Shown here: positions 6,956 to 12,891 of the stretch, piece by piece
Layout: each line of letters opens with the position of its first letter
Numbering within the stretch: the stretch's first letter is position 1
DNA from: Bacteroidota bacterium
GTDB taxonomy: Bacteria > Bacteroidota > Rhodothermia > Balneolales > Balneolaceae
Direction of reading: 5' to 3'
DNA length: 12,891 nucleotides
Assembly: GCA_024635465.1 (NCBI GenBank)
Contig: JAGXIS010000160.1
Location: forward strand, 1-12,891
Notes under the pieces: generated by a model
What the model saw: the letters and a program-made list of their open reading frames with translations, nothing else
What the model was told of the DNA's origin: nothing
Database searches by the model: none
Program-made: the position numbers and the translations under genes

Positions 6956-9004
6956 ATGTCCAAATTCAAACTTCACTCCCCATGGGAGCCGGCCGGTGAT
7001 CAGCCCAATGCAATAAAGGAGCTGACTGAGGGAGTGAATCTCAATGATAAATTTCAGACACTTCTCGGTATTACCGGTTCCGGGAAAACCCGAACCATTG
7101 CCGGTGTCATCGAGAATGTGCAGAAGCCTACCCTGGTGATGAGTCACAACAAGACGCTGGCTGCACAGCTCTACAGGGAGCTAAGCGATTTTTTCCCTGA
7201 AAATCGTGTCGAGTTTTTTATCTCCTACTACGACTACTATCAACCCGAAGCGTATCTCTCTGCTCAGGATAAGTACATTGAAAAGGATCTCTCCATCAAC
7301 GAAGAAATTCAACGACTGCGACTGAGAGCAACAAGCTCCCTGTTGTCGGGCAGACGCGATGTGATTATCGTATCATCCGTTAGCTGTATTTATGGTATTG
7401 GATCGCCATCTGAGTACGCCAAACTGATTGTGCATCTGAAGACCGGCATGGAGATCCCAAGAAATACCCTCCTGTATGATTTAGTCGATTTACATTATAA
7501 TCGCAATGATATCGAGTTCAGCCGGGGCACATTTCGGGTTCGGGGTGATGTCGTAGATCTCTATCCGGCCTACTCAGAAGAGGGTTTGAGGATTTCGTTT
7601 TGGGGTGATGAAATCGAACGGTTAGAGATTTTTGACATCGATTCCGGCGCTATTCTGGATGAAGTGGAAGAGTTTCACATCTATCCTGCCTCGCATTATG
7701 TGACCACAAAAGAGAGGTTGGAGGAAGCGATTCAGCAGATCCGGGATGAAATGTATTGGCGTGTTGAAATCTTACAGAAGGAGCAACGTTTTTTGGAAGC
7801 CAAACGCATTGAACAGCGGACCCTCTTCGATATCGAAATGATGCAGGAGATTGGCTACTGTTCAGGAATTGAGAATTATTCTCGCTATCTGAGTGCACGA
7901 AAACCCGGAGAACGACCTTTCTGTTTGATGGACTATTTTCCGGATGATTATCTCCTGGTGGTGGATGAAAGCCATCAAACCGTTCCTCAAATCGGAGCCA
8001 TGTATGGCGGTGACAGATCCAGAAAAATTGAACTGGTTGAACACGGTTTTCGATTGCCCTCAGCCATGGACAACCGGCCACTCACATTTGAAGAGTGGGA
8101 GACGATGTTTAATCAGGTGATCTTTGTCAGTGCGACACCCAATGATTATGAGCTGAATAAATCGGGTGGGGTTTACGTAGAGCAGATTATCCGTCCAACC
8201 GGACTGATGGAGCCTGAACTGGAAGTGCGGCCTCTATCCAATCAGGTGGATGATCTTTTGGATGAAATCCGACTGAGAGCTCATAAAGATGAGCGAATAT
8301 TATGTATCACACTCACTAAAAGGTTGAGTGAAGAGCTGAGTGAATATCTGAAAAATTTAGGAATACCGGCCGCCTACATGCACAGTGAATTGGATGCCAT
8401 GCAGCGGGTTGAGGTGTTGTATAAGTTCAGAAGAGGTGATTTTAAGGTGTTGGTTGGAATCAACCTTCTGCGAGAGGGGATCGATATACCTGAATTAAGT
8501 TTGGTCGCAATATTGGATGCAGATAAAGAGGGTTTTTTGAGATCTGAAACTGCACTTTTTCAGATTGTGGGTAGGGCTGCCAGGAATGTGAATGGCCGTG
8601 CGATATTGTATGCTGATAAAATGACCAAGAGCATCAAAAAAGTGCTTGAGGAGACAGATCGACGGCGGGAATTGCAGCGCGCATACAATAAAAAACATGG
8701 AATTACTCCCAAAACGATTGAAAAAGAGCTTAAACCATTGGTAGATCCCGCCCTCATTTCAACGCAAGATTTTACATTAGATCCAAAATTGAGCGAAGAA
8801 AAAGATTATCTTGAGATCGTTAAAGTTGCTGAAGATGGTATTCGGTATCGTCCAAATACTGCAATGAAAGAAGTTACGTTTGAGAGTAAAGACAAATTTC
8901 TTGCTTATCTTCGAGGGTCAATGGTACACGCAGCTAATAACATGGAGTTTGAAGAAGCTGCGCGAATCCGTGATCAAATTGCTAAATTAGAGAAAGAATT
9001 ATGA
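6956..9004 (+). CDS. uvrB: UvrABC system protein B (excinuclease helicase-like subunit)
   Basis: UvrB of 682 residues, the damage-verifying ATPase that receives lesions from UvrA and recruits UvrC in nucleotide excision repair. Walker A is GITGSGKT (38-45). The beta-hairpin region that inserts between strands begins YYDYYQPEAY (91-100). VSCIYGIGSP (142-151) follows, and the Walker B-type box is DESH (337-340). Helicase motifs V and VI are present as INLLREGIDIPELS and QIVGRAARN. The C-terminal UVR motif binding UvrC is the last 35 or so residues (AANNMEFEEAARIRDQIAKLEKEL region). Length fits the family (E. coli 673). The open frame runs upstream to 6788, but those 56 codons are repeat DNA; family alignment places the start at the ATG at 6956 (MSKFKLHSPW). 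The methyltransferase gene follows after 15 bp. Confidence 0.98.
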   Translation: MSKFKLHSPWEPAGDQPNAIKELTEGVNLNDKFQTLLGITGSGKTRTIAGVIENVQKPTLVMSHNKTLAAQLYRELSDFFPENRVEFFISYYDYYQPEAYLSAQDKYIEKDLSINEEIQRLRLRATSSLLSGRRDVIIVSSVSCIYGIGSPSEYAKLIVHLKTGMEIPRNTLLYDLVDLHYNRNDIEFSRGTFRVRGDVVDLYPAYSEEGLRISFWGDEIERLEIFDIDSGAILDEVEEFHIYPASHYVTTKERLEEAIQQIRDEMYWRVEILQKEQRFLEAKRIEQRTLFDIEMMQEIGYCSGIENYSRYLSARKPGERPFCLMDYFPDDYLLVVDESHQTVPQIGAMYGGDRSRKIELVEHGFRLPSAMDNRPLTFEEWETMFNQVIFVSATPNDYELNKSGGVYVEQIIRPTGLMEPELEVRPLSNQVDDLLDEIRLRAHKDERILCITLTKRLSEELSEYLKNLGIPAAYMHSELDAMQRVEVLYKFRRGDFKVLVGINLLREGIDIPELSLVAILDADKEGFLRSETALFQIVGRAARNVNGRAILYADKMTKSIKKVLEETDRRRELQRAYNKKHGITPKTIEKELKPLVDPALISTQDFTLDPKLSEEKDYLEIVKVAEDGIRYRPNTAMKEVTFESKDKFLAYLRGSMVHAANNMEFEEAARIRDQIAKLEKEL

Positions 9005-9019
9005 ATTATAGAATAACCC

Positions 9020-9583
9020 ATGAGTAAGATAGATTTTTTAAAAACGTTTATTAAAGATAGAGATGTGGCATCCATCACGCCAACTTCTCTTCACTGTGTA
9101 AAAAGAGTTTGTACCCATATTGACTTCAGTAAAGACTTAACCTTGGTTGAGTATGGTCCCGGCGATGGTGTTTTTTCACGATTTATTCTTGGAAAGATGT
9201 CTGCAAATTCAAAACTGATCCTGATTGAGCTCAATGAAGATTTTTACAAGCACCTCAAGGATACCATAAAAGATCCCAGAGTTGAGATTCATAATACCCG
9301 AGCCGGAGATGTGGAAAAAGCGCTGAGTCCGGAGCTCATTGGGAATGTAGATTATGTACTTTCAGGCATTCCATTCTCCTTCCTGGAAAAAAGCCGTAAA
9401 AGAATTGTACTGACGGCGACAAAAAATATTTTAAAAGAGGGTGGACTCTTTCTGGCATATCAGACCAGTGGTCACCTTAAAAAACCAGTCATGGAGGTAT
9501 TCGGAAACCTCGAAACCGAACGTGAAATATTGAATATTCCACCGTATTTGATTTATAGAGTGGTTAAGAATGGCGTGAGATGA
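9020..9583 (+). CDS. Class I SAM-dependent methyltransferase, phospholipid N-methyltransferase/KsgA-like
   Basis: A 187-residue Rossmann-fold methyltransferase. Motif I is VEYGPGDGVFS (43-53), the ribose-binding acidic residue is E70 in LILIELNEDF, a motif II aspartate follows around GDVEKAL (96-102), and the active-site loop SGIPFSFL (115-122) occupies the motif IV position. The compact form with IPFS is closest, from memory, to the PmtA-type phospholipid N-methyltransferases and rRNA dimethylases; the substrate cannot be fixed from sequence. It begins 15 bp after uvrB, so it is probably cotranscribed, and no functional link to repair is implied. The last codons GTG AGA TGA are identical to a unit of the heptad array beginning 11 bp later, so the stop codon and final residues may derive from repeat sequence. 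Confidence 0.8.
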   Translation: MSKIDFLKTFIKDRDVASITPTSLHCVKRVCTHIDFSKDLTLVEYGPGDGVFSRFILGKMSANSKLILIELNEDFYKHLKDTIKDPRVEIHNTRAGDVEKALSPELIGNVDYVLSGIPFSFLEKSRKRIVLTATKNILKEGGLFLAYQTSGHLKKPVMEVFGNLETEREILNIPPYLIYRVVKNGVR

Positions 9584-9593
9584 GAAGGCAGAC

Positions 9594-9768
9594 GTGAGAT
9601 GTGAAACGTGAGACGTGAGACGTGAGATGTGAGACGTGAAACGTGAGATTTAAATTGTGAGATGTGAAACGTGAGATGTGAGACGTGAAACGTGAGATGT
9701 GAGACGTGAAACGTGAGATTTAAATTGTGAGATGTGAAACGTGAGATTTAAATTGTGAGATGTGAGAC
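9594..9768. repeat. Heptad array of 25 perfect units (GTGARAY family with TTAAATT units)
   Basis: Exactly 175 bp, 25 contiguous 7-nt units with no indels, built from only four unit sequences: type 1 gtgagat (10 copies), type 2 gtgaaac (6), type 3 gtgagac (6) and type 4 ttaaatt (3). The order is 1 2 3 3 1 3 2 1 4 1 2 1 3 2 1 3 2 1 4 1 2 1 4 1 3. The fourth possible gtgaaat never occurs. Type 4 is always preceded by types 2 then 1 and followed by 1, a 28-bp module present three times. The array ends at gtactcac, where gtgag and ctcac can form a small hairpin. It is not CRISPR, because there are no spacers. Every gtga unit contains TGA. Confidence 0.96.
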
Positions 9769-9800
9769 GTACTCACAACTGCGTCATCCTCATCCCGCCC

Positions 9801-9826
9801 GTCATCCTGAATTTATTTCAGGATCT
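9801..9826. repeat. REP-like palindrome, left copy
   Basis: The element starts gtcatcctga and ends tcaggatct. Arms atcctgaa (9804-9811) and ttcaggat (9817-9824) are a perfect 8-bp inverted repeat with a 5-nt AT loop. A partial extra copy of its head, gtcatcct, lies at 9783-9790. From memory this gtcatcctga/tcaggatct palindrome is a recurrent intergenic repeat in Bacteroidota-like genomes. Confidence 0.8.
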
Positions 9827-9872
9827 CCGTAGTCATGCAATGTCTAGAGCCACAATGAACTCATAATTCCTA

Positions 9873-9895
9873 AGATCCTGATCCGTCAAGATGAC
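9873..9895. repeat. REP-like palindrome, right copy in inverted orientation
   Basis: Read on the minus strand, this begins gtcatcttga and ends tcaggatct, the same head and tail as the element at 9801-9826 with a shorter centre. The two copies face each other 46 bp apart, an arrangement like the paired palindromes known as REP doublets. Confidence 0.65.
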
Positions 9896-9909
9896 TCATT
9901 AATTAATTC

Positions 9910-9974
9910 TTCTGCTCTCTGCCCTCTGCCCTCTGCCTTTTAACTTTTCTCTTTTCACTTTTTTAACTTTTCAC
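9910..9974. repeat. Heptad array, ctctgcc units switching to ttttaac/ttttcac units, abutting aat
   Basis: Units at 9917, 9924 and 9931 are ctctgcc, preceded by a degenerate one (ttctgct, 9910). The array then switches in phase to ttttaac (9938), ttttctc (9945), ttttcac (9952), a 9-nt version with two extra T (9959-9967) and ttttcac (9968-9974). It ends 3 nt before the ATG of aat, so it occupies the position where a ribosome binding site would be and makes the leader nearly pure pyrimidine. Confidence 0.85.
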
Positions 9975-9977
9975 TGT

Positions 9978-10571
9978 ATGCCCAAAATCATCCCCCCGGA
10001 AATACTGCTCAAAGGTTACAGTCGGGGTATATTCCCGATGAGTGAGTCAAGGAATGATGAAGATGTAGAGTGGTTTTCTGCCAGGCAAAGGGGTGTAATA
10101 CCGATCGATCAATTTAAAGTCTCATCGAATGTCCGAAGGTTAATACGGCAAGGACGATATGATTGTCGGGTAAATCAATCCTTCCGAAAAGTAATAGAAG
10201 AGTGTGCAACTCGGGAATCGACCTGGATTTCTGAATTGATCATCAATTCTTTTGAAGTTTTGCACCTTGCAGGTCATGCCCATTCTGTTGAAATCTACAA
10301 CCGGGAGAATAAGCTGGTGGGTGGACTCTATGGCGTCACACTCGGCGCGGCTTTTTTTGGAGAATCCATGTTTAAAGTAGAGAAAGAGGCAGATAAAGTA
10401 GCACTCTGGCACTGCCACCGGATTCTTGAAAGCAATGAATTCGAGCTGTGGGATACTCAGTTCTATACCAATCATCTTGCACAATTCGGATGTACAGAAA
10501 TCCCCGCAGTAGAGTATGATGTACTGCTTATGAATGCGTTACAGAAAGATTGCGAGTTTAAGCTGCCATAG
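9978..10571 (+). CDS. aat: Leucyl/phenylalanyl-tRNA--protein transferase
   Basis: A 197-residue L/F-transferase, the cytoplasmic enzyme that moves Leu or Phe from aminoacyl-tRNA onto proteins with N-terminal Arg or Lys, marking them for ClpS/ClpAP in the bacterial N-degron pathway. GYSRGIFPM (13-21) is the family N-terminal signature. GGLYGVTLGAAFFGESMF (115-132) is the core motif, with E129 matching E. coli E156. D159 and Q161 in LWDTQFYTNHL match E. coli D186 and Q188 at the same offset. It is shorter than the E. coli protein (234) at the N-terminus, as in other short-form members; the ATG at 9978 is the sensible start. The heptad array runs up to 3 nt before the ATG and no Shine-Dalgarno is present, so translation initiation must be leader-poor or AT/pyrimidine based. 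A bidirectional terminator follows. Confidence 0.97.
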   Translation: MPKIIPPEILLKGYSRGIFPMSESRNDEDVEWFSARQRGVIPIDQFKVSSNVRRLIRQGRYDCRVNQSFRKVIEECATRESTWISELIINSFEVLHLAGHAHSVEIYNRENKLVGGLYGVTLGAAFFGESMFKVEKEADKVALWHCHRILESNEFELWDTQFYTNHLAQFGCTEIPAVEYDVLLMNALQKDCEFKLP

Positions 10572-10576
10572 GAAAA

Positions 10577-10600
10577 GTGTTAATGTGTTTACGTGTTTAA
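10577..10600. repeat. Octad array, three units, inverted orientation (gtgtttac)
   Basis: Units gtgttaat, gtgtttac and gtgtttaa lie 5 bp after the aat stop. On the minus strand they read ttaaacac, gtaaacac and attaacac, the same family as the arrays at 10721-10744 and 5412-5451. The 17 bases at 10583-10599 are perfectly inverted at 10730-10746, so the transcript could fold into a 17-bp stem enclosing about 130 nt. Confidence 0.75.
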
Positions 10601-10615
10601 GTTTGCGGCAATGAA

Positions 10616-10647
10616 ATCTAAACCTATAAACTCATAAACATGTTAAA
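10616..10647. repeat. Octad array, four units (nntaaac)
   Basis: Units atctaaac, ctataaac, tcataaac and atgttaaa are on the plus strand, with taaac recurring every 8 bases for the first three. The 13 bases just before (10606-10618, cggcaatgaaatc) resemble the 13 bases before the next array (10708-10720, cgccattgaaatc) at 11 of 13 positions. Confidence 0.6.
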
Positions 10648-10720
10648 GAGGAAATAATTATACGTTTTTTCACTTTCTACAGAAGTTTGTTAATAGATTG
10701 ATGAATTCGCCATTGAAATC

Positions 10721-10750
10721 ATAAACACGTAAACACGTAAACACATAAAA
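10721..10750. repeat. Octad array, three to four units (gtaaacac)
   Basis: Units ataaacac, gtaaacac and gtaaacac are followed by a partial ataaa. The array runs directly into the A-run that forms the left arm of the terminator at 10747-10788. The block 10648-10720 between the arrays shows no gene and no further clear repeat. Confidence 0.75.
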
Positions 10751-10788
10751 AAAGCCGATACAGGCATTCACCCATATCAGCTTTTTTT
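10747..10788. terminator. Bidirectional Rho-independent terminator between aat and the minus-strand pair
   Basis: The left arm aaaaaaagccgata (10747-10760) and right arm tatcagcttttttt (10775-10788) are complementary apart from one mismatch. A run of seven T closes the plus-strand side and a run of seven A the other. It lies between the converging ends of aat and the exported-protein gene and suits both. Confidence 0.85.
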
Positions 10789-10802
10789 GAGGTCTTATGT
10801 AA

Positions 10803-12116
10803 TTAGTTGCTTCTGGGAACTTCCTGAATTTCCAATGCATCCCCGTTGGAAAGTTGATTTTTCTTCAGGCGGATGTAGGTCCGTTCAGGGAGAGTGGATT
10901 CTCGTGAAGACCAGTTAACTGATACGATAATAAACTCATCATCTGGGAGGGATGATAGTGTGTTACCATAATCAATAATTGCCCGTTCAATTTCATCATA
11001 AAGCAACTCCTTATCGCTCTCGAGTAGTTCAGGATCGATCGGCTCATGTTCTTCTATTAATGCATTTCTGAAAGATACAGCGACATTTGCGACATCTTCC
11101 AATCCATTTTCAATTGTACTTTGTAAAGAGTCAAGAGAACTTTGGGATATTAACCTTAAGGAATCCATTTCTAACTTTATAGAGTCCATCTCAAGTCTCA
11201 ATACCTCTCTCTGTTCAATCTCATTATTCATTGCCTCACTGTGTGCCCTTTCCATATTCTCTTGTACTTCAACACTGACATCAAAATCTATATCCGGAGC
11301 ATCTTCAATCCTAGATAAAAGAACACTCAGAGGGCCGGAACCACGTGTGCTGGCATTTACATTAAATTGAATCCCAAACCCCGGAAGATAGGTGTATGAG
11401 GATGCACTTCTAACTCTGAGTTGTTCAAAATCAGCTTCTTGCATAGATGTAGTCAATATGGATTGGAAAATGTTAAAATCCCGCTTTTCACTAACCTCCG
11501 AAAGGTCGGCCGATTGAATTTGTTGAGTGAATTGGCTTTCACTAATCTCGCCTGATTGAAATTCCATTACATCGCTCTTACTCACCCACTTAGTTATTTT
11601 GGGAAAATCAATATTTCGATCTCCCTGACCTACTGATACGGTAAACCTGGTTATCTGGGAGTTAAGCCCGGTTGAGAGTCGGATATGCTCATTCTCAGGT
11701 AGACTTTTAAGTAATGATGCGTATTGAGTAAAATACTCTGTCATTTTCATTTCCAACTCTTCAACAGTCACTTCGTCAACATCACCATTACTATTTTGAT
11801 CATCATCACCGGCTGACCTAACTACCGTACTGTTATTCCCACTCCGAACCATGTGAACTGCCTGGGAGGGACTGAGATGTCCTGCCCATAAGTTGTTTCC
11901 CAATATGAAATGAACACCATAGCCGGGTATGTAATCGCTAGTGATTTGATTACCTCTGAATACGAAAAAAGAATGCTCATCATCTAGATTCTCTTGAAAC
12001 AGTTCTTGAAGTATTCCTTCAGCAATACGAATCTCCCTTTGAAGCTGCTCGTTTTGAGCCTGAATGAGCGCCGGTAATAGAAAAAGTGTGATGAGTAATA
12101 CAGTTTTTAATTTCAT
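10803..12116 (-). CDS. Exported protein of two related halves with a coiled-coil segment
   Basis: A 437-residue protein with a clear signal peptide (1-20, cleavage near IQA/QN), so it is probably periplasmic; it has no lipobox. I do not recognise the family. Internally it is duplicated. SDYIPGYGVHFILGN (60-74) corresponds to YTYLPGFGIQFNVNA (241-255), and EYFTQYASLLKSLPENEHI (127-145) corresponds to AIIDYGNTLSSLPDDEFI (379-396). Each half thus has a Y-x-PG-x-G strand motif followed later by a helix and SLPxxE strand. The second half carries an inserted coiled coil (about 285-345) with heptads LEMDSIK and LEMDSLR. It starts 13 bp after the anti-sigma-like gene and should be cotranscribed with it, which suggests a sensor or partner in envelope signalling; this is inference. 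Confidence 0.8.
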   Translation of the reverse strand: MKLKTVLLITLFLLPALIQAQNEQLQREIRIAEGILQELFQENLDDEHSFFVFRGNQITSDYIPGYGVHFILGNNLWAGHLSPSQAVHMVRSGNNSTVVRSAGDDDQNSNGDVDEVTVEELEMKMTEYFTQYASLLKSLPENEHIRLSTGLNSQITRFTVSVGQGDRNIDFPKITKWVSKSDVMEFQSGEISESQFTQQIQSADLSEVSEKRDFNIFQSILTTSMQEADFEQLRVRSASSYTYLPGFGIQFNVNASTRGSGPLSVLLSRIEDAPDIDFDVSVEVQENMERAHSEAMNNEIEQREVLRLEMDSIKLEMDSLRLISQSSLDSLQSTIENGLEDVANVAVSFRNALIEEHEPIDPELLESDKELLYDEIERAIIDYGNTLSSLPDDEFIIVSVNWSSRESTLPERTYIRLKKNQLSNGDALEIQEVPRSN

Positions 12117-12129
12117 GATTTATAATTTT

Positions 12130-12855
12130 TTAAGGGTTACTGATAGCGTAGATTAAATCTCCTAAAGCTTCATTGGTTCGATTAAAACGATATTGAGTTT
12201 GTGTTTCGAGTTGGTCAAGTCCTTCTGCAATCAGGATCAAATCCTGTTGTCTCTGATCATCATAATAATCGGCTAAGAGGGTGACCATCTCATTAAACTG
12301 TTCATTTTGCTTACGCTGAGCCTCCTGCATCAGAGTAGTCAGCAAGAGTGTTTGTTCGCCCTGGATTTGTTCGATCAACTCAAGAACCTGCTCCTCTGAA
12401 ATGCCCGATTCTGTTTCTGTTGGTGGGTTACCGACAGTCAGGTAAAAACCATTTTCGGTCTGACCCATCTCCATTCCCGCCAATGACGAGCCGAAAAGGA
12501 CCAGAAGCAGGGATGCTGCAATCGCCATAAGGGTCTTCATAAATGGGGTGAATAGACTCTTGCCTTTTCCCTGCTCCTCAGAGCCTTCTTGGTCTACGTA
12601 GCCTTTACGAAGTTGACGGCGCTGTGGAGCCTGCTTCTCGAATTCTTTTGAAATAGTCAGAAAAGCCGGTTTGTATTCCGGAACTGCAGACGGTGTGGAT
12701 GAAAGCAGTCCGGACATCTCTCTGAGTTCATTCAACTCTGTTTGAAGCTCAGGCCGTGATTCAAGAATCTTTTCAAACTCCTTTCTTTGGACCGGATCCA
12801 TCTCATCATAGAGATAGTCCATCATTTGATTTTGAATTTCTTCTTTCTTACTCAT
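12130..12855 (-). CDS. Anti-sigma-factor-like single-pass membrane protein
   Basis: A 241-residue protein with the layout of anti-sigma regulators. The N-terminal cytoplasmic helical segment has MMDYLYDEMDPVQRKEFEKI (11-30), typical of the anti-sigma start where the chain binds the sigma factor. A linker (50-104) and one transmembrane helix (about 105-128) follow, then a periplasmic region made almost wholly of Gln/Glu/Leu-rich helix (150-235), probably coiled coil. The zinc-finger HxxxCxxC seen in many anti-sigmas is absent, so it would be a ZAS-less type. A sigma-70 (ECF) gene would be expected just upstream, beyond the right edge; the 36 bases left (12856-12891) cannot show it. The downstream gene encodes an exported two-half protein. 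Sigma binding is inferred from layout only. Confidence 0.72.
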   Translation of the reverse strand: MSKKEEIQNQMMDYLYDEMDPVQRKEFEKILESRPELQTELNELREMSGLLSSTPSAVPEYKPAFLTISKEFEKQAPQRRQLRKGYVDQEGSEEQGKGKSLFTPFMKTLMAIAASLLLVLFGSSLAGMEMGQTENGFYLTVGNPPTETESGISEEQVLELIEQIQGEQTLLLTTLMQEAQRKQNEQFNEMVTLLADYYDDQRQQDLILIAEGLDQLETQTQYRFNRTNEALGDLIYAISNP

Positions 12856-12891
12856 GGTTCAGATAATCGGTTTGAATATTCCAGTTTGTTA

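Noticed and set aside
7650..8081. 143-codon minus-strand frame inside uvrB
   Set aside because: It lies wholly within a conserved UvrB coding region and its composition (Trp/Cys/Pro/His scatter) is typical of an antisense shadow.
9594..9768. CRISPR array
   Set aside because: Units are 7 nt with no unique spacers between them and no cas genes nearby; the periodicity is direct tandem repetition.
10140..10484. 114-codon minus-strand frame inside aat
   Set aside because: It is antisense to the conserved catalytic core of aat; no independent evidence of coding.
12348..12530. Plus-strand frame antisense to the anti-sigma-like gene
   Set aside because: It is fully contained within a better-supported gene and has no recognisable motif.

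Overview
The window looks like a chromosomal segment of a Gram-negative bacterium in the Bacteroidota/Rhodothermota/Balneolota group; I lean towards Balneolota, without proof. The grounds are an outer-membrane Omp85-type barrel with a signal peptide, a lipobox lipoprotein of a family I associate with Bacteroidota relatives, start codons almost without Shine-Dalgarno sequences, moderate GC content, and intergenic regions full of short-period repeats. No phage, plasmid, transposase, CRISPR, tRNA or rRNA was seen.

Layout. Positions 73-576 (-) hold a DinB-fold protein. A divergent spacer leads to a small lipoprotein (900-1313, +), then a membrane-anchored HExxH metallopeptidase (1416-2618), an eight-helix membrane protein (2644-3540) and an ATGA-overlapping 34-codon ORF that looks like a gene stump (3537-3641). 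Three bases later this collides with a minus-strand pair: an Omp85-type barrel (3928-5067) and a small three-helix membrane protein (3645-3914). A repeat-rich spacer precedes sucC (5551-6759). A GC-rich palindromic repeat block separates sucC from uvrB (6956-9004), which is followed by a SAM methyltransferase (9020-9583). A repeat-packed spacer of about 390 bp comes before aat (9978-10571). A bidirectional terminator then separates aat from a minus-strand pair, an anti-sigma-like membrane protein (12130-12855) and an exported protein made of two related halves (10803-12116).

Housekeeping roles present are the TCA cycle (SucC), nucleotide excision repair (UvrB) and N-degron tagging (Aat). The other genes are mostly envelope proteins of unknown function. 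uvrB and the methyltransferase are probably cotranscribed, as are the peptidase and membrane-protein genes, the barrel and its small partner, and the anti-sigma-like gene and its exported partner.

The most striking content lies between genes. There are several unrelated-looking arrays of exactly 7-nt or 8-nt units. The largest is 25 uninterrupted heptads built from only four unit sequences (9594-9768). Others are heptads at 5362-5410 and 9910-9974, and octads at 1-29, 5412-5451, 10577-10600, 10616-10647 and 10721-10750. Different families sit directly next to each other, one array reaches to within 3 nt of a start codon, and a unit-like sequence supplies the stop codon of the methyltransferase gene. 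These are accompanied by REP-like palindromes (9801-9826 and 9873-9895) and a C/G-rich nested inverted repeat (about 6766-6921). This is the best candidate in the window for something undescribed.
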